From Mantamonas sphyraenae (taxonomy: Eukaryota; CRuMs; Mantamonadidae): a stretch of 64,000 bases of DNA. Of the stretch, positions 55,938 through 64,000 are shown in pieces. Position 1 is the first letter of the stretch. Each line of letters starts with the position of its first letter. The translations under genes and the position numbers were made by a program. The DNA is taken from positions 124,001 to 188,000 of the forward strand of contig JAPMXV010000067.1 in the NCBI GenBank assembly GCA_026936335.1, in the 5' to 3' direction. The notes under the pieces were generated by a model, which worked only from the letters and a program-made list of their open reading frames with translations, did no database searches and was not told where the DNA came from.

Positions 55938-58535
55938 TCAAGGGCGGACGACGCCATCGCCAGCCACAAAGCGCATGGCATTGACCACCATACGAAGGCC
56001 GTCGCCGGACGCAGGATGGTACTGGCTGCCACACGAGGACGTGTAGGGGACAAAGTTGAGTGCGGCGGTGGCGTAGCGGCCTCGGATGTCCTTGACCACC
56101 ACAAGGGGAGTGCCATCTTGCCAGCGTGCAAGAAGCAGGGAGCGCACGCCCGGTTGGCATTCGTCGCGCAGACAGGCGGTGCCACTGTCAAACAGTTCCA
56201 CATCGTCGGTGATGGGATGCGGACGCACCTTGCGCATGGCAACGTGCTTGCCTGCGTGCACACTCTCCACGCCTGCAATCACGGGCGAGTAGCCGTCGGC
56301 AGAGAAGCGTCCCATGAGATGGTAGCCGCGGCGCGTGGCGTGCGTGGCAATCACCACCCCTCCGCCGGCATCCACGTAGTCGGCCAACACATCACCCAGC
56401 TCAAACCGGGACGCAATCGGCTGGTTGACAAAGAACAACACTGCGTCGTAGACAATCAGATCGCCCAATTGGGGCACTGTGTCCAGCACGTCCATCACGT
56501 CCACCTTGTGCACCCCGAGCTCACGCATCTCCTGTTTCAACACAAGCTCCGCCCCATCCCCCATCACCGTCGTAAGCACAAGGAAGCGTGCCTTGTGCAA
56601 CGCCACCATCTGTTGCACACTCTTGCTAACCGCATCCTCCTCTCCAATCGACGAAGCCGACGAGGTGGACGACGAGGTGGTTGGATGATCACCGTTCCGC
56701 TCCTCCCAGGCATGCTCCTCGTCGTCCACATCCACAACGATCTCATCATCCTCATCGTCGTCACTCAGATGCGAAAACAGATGGCTGGTGGCCCAGCTGT
56801 ACTCGCTGACTAGGTCGTTGGGATCGTTGTCCCTGTCGCTGGGCAACCCCACTTGATTCTTGGTGGCAATTTCTTCCAGCGGGATGGTCCATGCCGTACC
56901 ACGCTGTTTGGGCAGCCTCGTATCCTTGTCATGGACCTGTTCCATGTCGAGTGGAGGCACCATGGGCATCACCGAGCCCGTACGAGCGTCCTGGTCCTCC
57001 TGCGATTGCCTGGCACGCACACGTTTCCCTTGCCGCTGCTCCTGCCGTTGGATGCGCTCTTTCGCTGCGTCACTCTGTCTTTGCTTCTGCAGAGCACGCG
57101 GGCGTCCCACAAACGGACTGCCCTGCACAGAGTCGGGCGAGGAAACGAGTGCGTAAATGTCGACGAGCTCCAGGGGCGGCAGTACGTCCCTAGGCCTGAC
57201 CACATCCGTCACCTCTTGTGTGCTCATGAGTGGGAAGCGTATTTTGAAGCGCAGCATGCCCAGCTTGTCAGCCATCTGGGCACTGGTGACGTTGAAGTGG
57301 CCGTCCAGCCACAGCTGGTGTTCGCACCAGTGCATCACAGCCGTAAACAGGTCCACCTCCTCAATGGTCAATGCATCGCTGTCCAACACCATTGCCAGGC
57401 AGTCGCGAGACAACTCGAGCCAACCCTGCGTGAGGACGACGTCGCGTGTCTCACGTCCAATCACTCGCAAACACTCCTGCATCATGGTCCTGTGGTCGCT
57501 CTCGTAGGTGCGCTGGAGCACCTGACACACGTTGTCCACACCCGTGGGCACATGAGATCCCTTTCTTCCCTTGCTTCCCTTACTGCTGCCACTGCTGCTT
57601 CTGCTGCTGCTGCTATGGCTGCTGCTTCGGTTGGATTCGGATTCGTCGCCCACAAAGGCGAGACAGAGAGCACGTAGGCCAGGCAGGGCAAAGAGTTCGC
57701 TTGCATCCATGACTTGCATGCAATTGTCTACGTCAATGGGTGCGTCGTCTGTGTACACGTAGCTGTGGATGGCGTCAAAGGTGTCGTCGTCGACTTGCGG
57801 CACACGAACAACCGTCACGTTCCCCCCACCGACGTGTTGGCGATCGTGCCAATGTAGCACACCCGCCTCCACAAGCATGTCCTCAAATACATGCGAACGT
57901 GCTGCAAACACACACGCATGGCTGCGGATGCGCGTGTGCGAGTCGAGTTCAAACACGACGTCGTAGCCCAACGCCGTGCGTCGCAGCTGTTCCAGCATAG
58001 CATACACCCCGTGCTCGCCCACCTCCTCTCTTGCCTCTTGTGTCCCTTTGTGCTGCGCACCCTGTGTACCCCGTGTCGCTTGCCCCGTCTGCCGGCTCTT
58101 CCCGCCAAACGACCTGCCACTGCCCCCGCTGCTCCCGTGCACACTCCGCTCGCTGGATTGGCCACTGCCCACGCTACCCTTGGATGATGCGGTTGTACGT
58201 ACGACGCGTGTGGTCTGTGCGTGGCGTGGTGCACGTGCTGACGAGGTGGAGGAGGACGAGTGGTTGAGTGTGCGACGCGTTCGATGCGGCTCGCCGCTGC
58301 CGCCTCCTCCGGCCAGCACAATGGACGACTGCAGATGCGATCTGTGCTGCCCAAATGCACTGCGTCGTGTGCTCCCTACAACCCCGCTGCCTGGCCCCAT
58401 CTCCTCGTCCTCGGACACAGGACTGGCCAGACCGTTGTCAGCCGAAGTCTGCTGCGCCACCGCACGACGCCCACCCCTCCGCCGGGTGTCAAACTCGTCG
58501 TCCCGCGCGAAATTCCTACGTGCAACCCAATCCAT
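55938..58535 (-). CDS. BTB-BACK protein with class-I glutamine-amidotransferase-like C terminus
   Basis: Single exon, 865 aa, starting MDWVARRNFARDDEF. The N-terminal 180 residues are Ser/Gly-rich. BTB about 185-300 (YDVVFELDSHTRIRSHACVF, VYTDDAPIDVDNCMQVM), the usual cullin-3 adaptor or dimerisation module; BACK about 345-445 (LSRDCLAMVLDSD, VDLFTAVMHWCEHQL). An acidic, Arg/Gln-rich linker follows. Residues about 645-858 read as an alpha/beta domain (RFLVLTTVMGDG, YDAVLFFVNQPI, LADYVDAGGGVVIATHA, GRYATAALNFVP, GDGLRMVVNAMRFV) like ThuA/class-I glutamine-amidotransferase-fold proteins. The catalytic Cys of such enzymes is not obvious (GGGVVIATH), so a sensing role is as likely as catalysis. 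BTB and BACK are firm; the last domain is inference. Confidence 0.75.
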   Translation of the reverse strand: MDWVARRNFARDDEFDTRRRGGRRAVAQQTSADNGLASPVSEDEEMGPGSGVVGSTRRSAFGQHRSHLQSSIVLAGGGGSGEPHRTRRTLNHSSSSTSSARAPRHAQTTRVVRTTASSKGSVGSGQSSERSVHGSSGGSGRSFGGKSRQTGQATRGTQGAQHKGTQEAREEVGEHGVYAMLEQLRRTALGYDVVFELDSHTRIRSHACVFAARSHVFEDMLVEAGVLHWHDRQHVGGGNVTVVRVPQVDDDTFDAIHSYVYTDDAPIDVDNCMQVMDASELFALPGLRALCLAFVGDESESNRSSSHSSSSRSSSGSSKGSKGRKGSHVPTGVDNVCQVLQRTYESDHRTMMQECLRVIGRETRDVVLTQGWLELSRDCLAMVLDSDALTIEEVDLFTAVMHWCEHQLWLDGHFNVTSAQMADKLGMLRFKIRFPLMSTQEVTDVVRPRDVLPPLELVDIYALVSSPDSVQGSPFVGRPRALQKQRQSDAAKERIQRQEQRQGKRVRARQSQEDQDARTGSVMPMVPPLDMEQVHDKDTRLPKQRGTAWTIPLEEIATKNQVGLPSDRDNDPNDLVSEYSWATSHLFSHLSDDDEDDEIVVDVDDEEHAWEERNGDHPTTSSSTSSASSIGEEDAVSKSVQQMVALHKARFLVLTTVMGDGAELVLKQEMRELGVHKVDVMDVLDTVPQLGDLIVYDAVLFFVNQPIASRFELGDVLADYVDAGGGVVIATHATRRGYHLMGRFSADGYSPVIAGVESVHAGKHVAMRKVRPHPITDDVELFDSGTACLRDECQPGVRSLLLARWQDGTPLVVVKDIRGRYATAALNFVPYTSSCGSQYHPASGDGLRMVVNAMRFVAGDGVVRP

Positions 58536-58682
58536 GTGTGCATGTGTCAGTGCAACGGGGAGAGAAAAAGAGAGAGAGAGAGAATGGGTGTGGGTGGGTT
58601 TTGACGTACATGTCACAGCTGAAAGGGAAACCGTTGCATTGCATTGCGCATGTGACGAGAAGAAGAGAGCAATGGGGATTGC

Positions 58683-61562
58683 TCACCAGTCGTCTTCAGG
58701 AACCTCCACCTCCTCCACGTTGGCCTTGCCCTTGCCCTTGGCAGCCTTTGCGTTCTCGTCGGCGGCAGCAGGGGTCAGGGAACCACCTTCGCGCTCCATC
58801 AGCTCCAGCTCCTCGTTGTCCTCTTCGTCCTCAGACGACTCCTCTTCCTCCTCGGCAGGCTTGCATCGAGCGTACAGATCGACGCAGCATTCCTTGACGG
58901 CGGGGGCCCCAAAGAAGCAGAACCAGAGAAAGATGCAGGCCATGGCCCACAGCTGTCCACCGGGCGCATTGGTCGGGTCGGGCTGGCTGCGGTTCAGGTA
59001 GTAAGCCACAAAGCCAGCCGAAAGCCAGCCACGTGGCCAGGGCCTGGAAGAAGCCGCGCAGACGTTGCACCTTTGTCTGCGAGCAATTCTCTCCCGTCAC
59101 AGTCTTGAGCGTGACGATGCCCGACACGAAACAGTAGTTGGCCAGGAAGAGGGTAACGTTGGAGCTGAAAAAGTTGGCAATGAGAGCAATCTCAAACTTG
59201 GCCTGGGCCACAAAAACCATGTAGCTGGGCTTGAAGACAATCTGCAGCTCATCCTCGTCCTTGCGCTCCTGCCACACGGGCGGTGTGAGCACGGCAAACG
59301 GGTAGTAAATGAAGAGGACGACCAGGGCAGGCAGGGCGTAGAACCAGTGCAGTCCGGTCCAGTCCCAACAGATCATCGGTTCGCCGTTGCCCAGGTTGGG
59401 CACGGCATCCAGCGTGGGCGGACGAGGCTGACCGTTGGGACCTTGGCCAAACGTGCATGCAAGTCCACCAAACAGGATGGTGATGAGGGGCAGGAAGAGG
59501 AGGCCCGAACCGTACTCGATAAAGGTGAACCAACCCTTGAGATGGGTGCGCACAAAGCGAATGTTGTGCTGGGACATCTCAAGCATGAGGCGACACACGC
59601 TGGCCAACAGGATGGCCGACCAGAAGCGCAGGTTGAACTTGAGAAAGTCAGCCTGGGGTGTGATGTCGGCCGGGTTGGCAAACAGGAAGCGCGAGTCAAA
59701 GTCCAGGAGGAACAACCGGGCGGTGTTGGACAGGAAGGGATTCCAGGGTCCTCCGGGCCGAAAGACAAAGGAACTGAGCTGGAGAAACTCGACGACAATG
59801 CCCACAACGACCATGATGTTTGTGATGCTGTTCCAGCGGATGGGTTCGTTCTTGTTGCGCAGCCACGTGGCTTGGAACACATGCATCTTCTTCGCAAAGA
59901 GCACGTAGCAGGGAACGAGGAATTGGATGCCCAGGAAGAGCGAGAGCATGGGCGAGAGCACAAAGCGTTGCACCATGGGCGGCTGGTTGGTGAGGGAGAC
60001 GAGGATGACCAAGGCCAGGAAAAGAAAGGCAAGGATGTCCATGACGAGCAGCTTGCGCTTGGTGAGACTGGAGCGGATGAAGTAGGCCGGAAGGAAGAAG
60101 GAGTTGGTGAAGGAGTTGTCACGGGTTTCTACGACAGCCAGCTTGGAGAGACCGTCGAGGGACGGAGGCAGGTAGCTGACGCTGTTTTCGTGGATGTAGA
60201 GCTCGTGGAGATTGGAGAGGGAGCCCATCTCCTTGGGCAGGACGCTGAGCTGGTTGTCGTAGGCGTAGAGGGACTCGAGAGCCTGCAACTGGCCAATCTG
60301 GCGTGGGAGGGAAGTGAGCTTGTTGTGGGCAACACTGAGCTCGCGCAGATTCTGCAGGGAGCACACCTCTGTTTGCAGTTCGGCAAGCTCGTTGTGGTGG
60401 AGGGAGAGGACACAGAGCTGCTGGAAATTGCCGACGTCGGGCGGGAGGCGCACGAGGCGGTTGTTGGCAAGGAAGAGCTTGCGGAGCTCGACGAGGTTGC
60501 CAATCTCGCGAGGGAGGTAGGAGATGAAGTTTTCGTTGAAGTAGAGCTCCTCGAGAGAGGTCATGTCGCAGACGCACTTGGGAAACTCTACAAACTGGTT
60601 GTGGATGAGATCGAGGACCTCGAGCCTCTGCAGGTCGCGAAAGTCACGAGGCAGGGCGGTGAGTTTGTTGTGACCAAAGCGCAGCTCTTTGAGGTACTCG
60701 AGATTGCCCAGCTCGGCGGGGGCCTTGTTGAGGAAGTTGTGGGAGAAGTTGGCTTTGACCAGCTTGGACATGTTGCCGATCTTGTAGGTGAGCAGGGTGA
60801 GACGGTTGCTGGACAAGTCGAGGTGAGTGATGTTTTCCAGCTCGCCAATGGTGTCTGGCAGGATGGCAATCTCGTTGTTGGAGAGATCCAACGAGGTGAG
60901 ACTGGTCAGTTCGCCAAATGTGTCGCTGTCGTACGTGGAGTGCATGGTTACGCGGCAACATGAGTGTGAGCATGGGCCAGAGGGAGACGTGGACAAGGAT
61001 GGGGCGGTGGAACGCAATGGTGGGCTGTGGTGAGGGCGTGGCAGGCAGACAAACGTACGGGAGCTCGCCGATTCGGTTCAGGGACAGATCCATGGTTGTG
61101 GCGCGCACGAGCCTCTTGACGGTGGGAGGGACCTCGAGGATGTTCAAACGGCTGGCAGTGACCTTTGTGGCGCCAGTGTTGCTGTGTGAAGGGGATGCCA
61201 TGGCGTGTGGATGTGCAGGTGAGTGTGAGGGAGACATGCGTAGACTCTGGCGTGGTGGCGGTGGCGACCCAGAGGCAGGAGGGGATGGAGAGGGACGGAC
61301 GAGGCGAGAAAGGGACATCGACGGAAGGGATGTGTGGATGGGACGGAGTGGACAGGTGCTGCATGACGTACCCAGCCACTTTGAGGCGGTTTCCAACGGT
61401 GCCCTCGATGCCCTGGATGGGCGTGACCCAGCGGCTGATGGGCTTTGCTTCCTGTTCAGCCTTGCCCTTGTCCTTGTTCTTGTTTGCTTGGCCTTGTTCG
61501 ACGTCGGCCGAGTCGTCGGAGGCTGCGTTGTCGCTGCCACGGTTGCCGAGAAGGGATTTCAT
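58683..61562 (-). CDS. Leucine-rich-repeat multi-pass membrane protein, apparent frameshift near C terminus
   Basis: Model: complement(join(58683..60925,61059..61181,61372..61562)). Splicing joins MKSLLGNRGSD...RLKVAG, then NTGATKVTASRLNILEVPP...LDLSLNRIGELP, then DTFGELTSLTSLDLSNN, reconstituting a continuous LRR. About 13 LRRs (consensus LxxLxxLxLxxNxLxxLP, residues about 75-380) precede eight or nine membrane helices (VMDILAFLFLALVILVSL, LLFLPLITILFGGLACTF, FYALPALVVLFIYYPFAVL). The long frame ends at 58831, but the next helix and acidic tail (AYYLNRSQPDP ... QLWAMACIFLWFCFFGA ... EVPEDDW) lie in another frame ending 58683. One extra G at about 59019-59026 would explain this. Function unknown; LRRs face one side of the membrane for protein binding. 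Confidence 0.75.
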
Positions 61563-61717
61563 CGAGCTGACTTGGGCTGGGCCGGGTGGCGAGCTGAGCA
61601 CGTGAGATGGGATGATGAGATGGGATGGATTGGGAAGGAAGGTTGGATGTGTGGATGGGAATGGAAGCGTAGGATGGTGAAGGACTGGGTGCGCAGCGTC
61701 AGCCAGCAAAAACCAAG
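61563..61717. promoter_or_regulatory. Intergenic region between LRR and CUE/PhyH-like genes
   Basis: 155 bp between two divergent start codons; presumably a bidirectional promoter. It has GATGGGAT-type repeats (about 61605-61640) but no motif I can assign. Confidence 0.4.
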
Positions 61718-64000
61718 ATGGGCAACGCACAAGGCCAGCCCGGACAAGAAGGGCAGCTGAGGGCGCAAATGGAGGGCCCACCGACAGCCATCTCGGTGGC
61801 AAACACACAAGATTTGTATCCGTCACTGGCACGAGAGCAGCGACGGATGGGCATGGGTGGAGAGGCCGGTGGCCGGGAAGCGGTGGGAAACGAGGCCGGT
61901 GGGAACGCGTACATGGAGTATTTGACAGGCAACGGGGGCCAAGTGCAGGGGAACACAAACGCACAGGGCCAAGCACAAGAGGGATACGCGGTCCCAGTGG
62001 CGTCTGTGGGAGGCGTGGACCAAGGTAAGGACGGGTGCAGTGGGAAAAGACGGCGACGGGGTTTGCTGTGTGTTGTTGCTGGACAACGTGCGTCCACGAG
62101 TGGCGAGGGCGGCTTCAGGACGCATGTACATGTGCACAGGGCACACTGGAGGGATGTGTGGTGCACGTGTGCGGGGTGATTAAGCGATGGGAAAGGTGTG
62201 ACGTGCACGGAGCGGTGGGACGGCGTGTGGCAGTTTCCCACCGGCGCTTCTGGCTAACACTCACAACCTTTTTGCCCACGGACACACAACACGTGACACA
62301 AACGGCGGGTGTGCCTGACGTGTGTTGGACTCGACGACACGCCAATTGTGTGGGGTGGTGTGGTGGCACAGCAAGCCAAGCAGAGATGGAGGACACGCTG
62401 TGCAGCATGTTTCCTGCACACAAGCGGGAAAGGATCGCCCAAATCTTGACGCTGGTGCACTACGACTTTGACCAGGCGGTGACGCTTCTGTATATGCCGC
62501 GGAACCAGGGCGGTGTGCAGGGCAACGAGGACGCAGGAGCAGTGGAGGCACAAGTGGTTGTGTCGGGACACGGGAACGGCGGGCCGGTGACGGCAATTCC
62601 GTTTGCCCAAAGCGGAAACGGACATGGCGGGGCGGGGACACACACAGTGCAGGCGTACCCTGTGGGCGAGGATGGGACGGGCATTCGTGTGGACGAGCAC
62701 GGATGGCAGATGGTGGAGGGGACGGACGCAGCTGGGAGCGAGGAAGGCGAGGAATGGGCGCCCCGGCGGAGTTCGGGGTTCTGCGGGCCCCGATCGATGA
62801 ACGGTGCCGGAGCAGGCGGATGCGACTTTGAACGGCTCAAGCGCAAGCTGGGCCTGGCGAAAGAGGACAGTAGTGTGGATAGCGTGTCGTCACATGGCTC
62901 CAACAGCAGCAGCGGCAGCGGCTCGGGCAGGGAAGGCGGCGGGCGTCACTCGCGGCACCACAGCCGAAGCAACAGCAACAGCAGCAATGGCGGGAATGTG
63001 TTTCCGGCAATGATGAGTGGGGTTCCGTTGCGAACGGCGATTGAACAACGGCGCGGGAGCAGTGCGAGCAGCAGCAGCAGCAGCAGCAACAGCAACAACG
63101 GCAACAGCAACAGTGGATGGAGCCTTGGATTGGGTGGTGGGAACAGCAGTAGCAGTGGCAAGGGCAGGCGTGAGTTGAGCCCCGAGCAACTGGAGCATTT
63201 GTACAACTTTGGGTTTGTGGTGGTGCCGGGGGCAGTGGAGGGCAAGTATGTGCGTGCTGCAAAGCGTGCCATCAACGCAAGCCTGGGCAAGGGTATGGAC
63301 AGGAGCGGAATGGAAAAGGCAAAGAAGAGCACATTCTGCCCGGAACTGGTGACGAAGCAGGTGATCACGGACCTGATGAAGGCAAGCGGGGCGTCGGAGT
63401 ATGTGGAGAGTGCAGCAGGGAGGCTGAACCCAATCTGGGGTGGGCAGGTGGCACTGCGCTTCCCAGGCGACTTTTGCGGCTTGGATGGGAAGAACACAGA
63501 CGACGCCTTTACGCCGGCGCCGTGGTGGGACAAGGCGTGGCACATCGACGGATGGGGAGAGGACAAGATGCGAGAGTACCTGAAGCAGTATCAGGAGACG
63601 GGACAGGTGGAGTTGGACTCGTTCACGTGCCTAGCCGGCGTGATGTTGAACGACGTGGACGAAGATTTCTCGGGCAACCTGACGGTGTACCCGGGCACAC
63701 ACCACCAGCTGTCACAGTTTTTCAACGCACACGACACAGAAACGACCCTGAAGCTTGCGCTGGAGGGATTGCAGGAGGGGTTGGATTTGCCGACGCCTGT
63801 GCAAATCAAGGCAAAGGCGGGCGACCTTGTGATTTGCCACTACATGCTGGCACACACGGTGGCACCCAACTGCAGCGACGACGTACGATACGCAGTGTAC
63901 TTTCGACTGACCAACCGTGCGTTTGAAAACAGCATGCGCAGCGTGACGGGCACGCTGTGGAACGGGTGGGATGGCATTGCGCCGTTTGAAGAGAATGGAA
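61718..64000 (+). CDS. CUE domain plus phytanoyl-CoA-dioxygenase-like protein, 3' end outside window
   Basis: Model: join(61718..62024,62384..>64000); the intron is GTAAGG...AAGCAG, 359 bp. The N terminus MGNAQGQPG has Gly2, a possible myristoylation site. Exon 2 opens with a CUE-like ubiquitin-binding helix set (MEDTLCSMFPAHKRERIAQI ... AVTLLY), including the MFP and LL signatures. A long Ser/Gly/Asn/His-rich linker follows. From about 63175 a PhyH-like Fe(II)/2-oxoglutarate fold begins (LSPEQLEHLYNFGFVVVPGA). Metal ligands are likely H and D of WHIDGWGE (63538-63561) and H of MLAHTVAP (about 63853), with the 2-oxoglutarate Arg in VRYAVYFRLTN. The frame is open to the last base, so it is not among stop-terminated ORFs. 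Substrate unknown. Confidence 0.75.

Noticed and set aside
59065-60963. 632-codon open frame antisense to the LRR gene
   Set aside because: It is the mirror of the LRR coding strand (its Glu/Gly/Val-rich composition follows from the GC-rich codons opposite); the LRR frame has splice sites and repeats that make biological sense.

Overview
The window is GC-rich nuclear DNA from a free-living-type unicellular eukaryote. Genes carry GT-AG introns, many only 55-200 bp long and often ending in a CACACAG-like acceptor. Typical eukaryotic families are present (kinesin-4/KIF21, SNX9-type sorting nexin, Mrd1, F-box, BTB-BACK, CUE, filamin-like repeats, MLO-like). There is no operon or ribosome-binding-site signal. 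I cannot name the species; an amoebozoan, apusomonad or unicellular holozoan would all fit. Low-complexity DNA is everywhere and often translated (poly-Asp, poly-Ser, Thr-Gln). All exon models are mine, read from splice motifs and phase; they are not verified with RNA.

Layout, left flank (1-33 kb): UDP-glucose pyrophosphorylase (5' cut off); two tandem paralogous cysteine-rich multi-pass receptors-like proteins; a multi-pass membrane protein on the minus strand; a double-SH3/PX/BAR sorting nexin; a MoxR-like protein without a P-loop; two adjacent F-box/membrane paralogues sharing a nearly identical 5' end; a short relative of the arrayed genes (copy A); a full-length KIF21-like kinesin on the minus strand, divergent from an MLO-like protein carrying four EF-hands; a diverged small GTPase; and a YhhN/TMEM86 protein.

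Centre (33.3-52.6 kb): five head-to-tail units of about 3.98 kb. Each holds, on the minus strand, a three-exon gene for a protein with a possible PD-(D/E)xK-like segment followed by a protein-kinase-like domain. On the plus strand four of the units end with an orphan fragment of the kinesin WD40 tail; the fifth is cut off at its start. The same two sequences sit 3'-to-3' at 19.9-22.7 kb around a CACT repeat. The array is therefore an amplified, inverted copy of the junction between copy A and the kinesin 3' end. The outermost units (B and F) have intact kinase-like genes; the three inner ones carry one-base indels in homopolymer runs. The array stops in a GT dinucleotide repeat of about 250 bp.

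Right flank (52.9-64 kb): Mrd1/RBM19 rRNA-processing factor, a BTB-BACK protein with a class-I-glutamine-amidotransferase-like C terminus, an LRR multi-pass membrane protein with an apparent frameshift, and, divergent from it, a CUE plus phytanoyl-CoA-dioxygenase-like gene running off the end. Spacing is very tight throughout (21-290 bp between many neighbours). I see no functional pathway shared by the flanking genes. The locus-specific story is the amplification of the kinase-like gene family together with a piece of the neighbouring kinesin.
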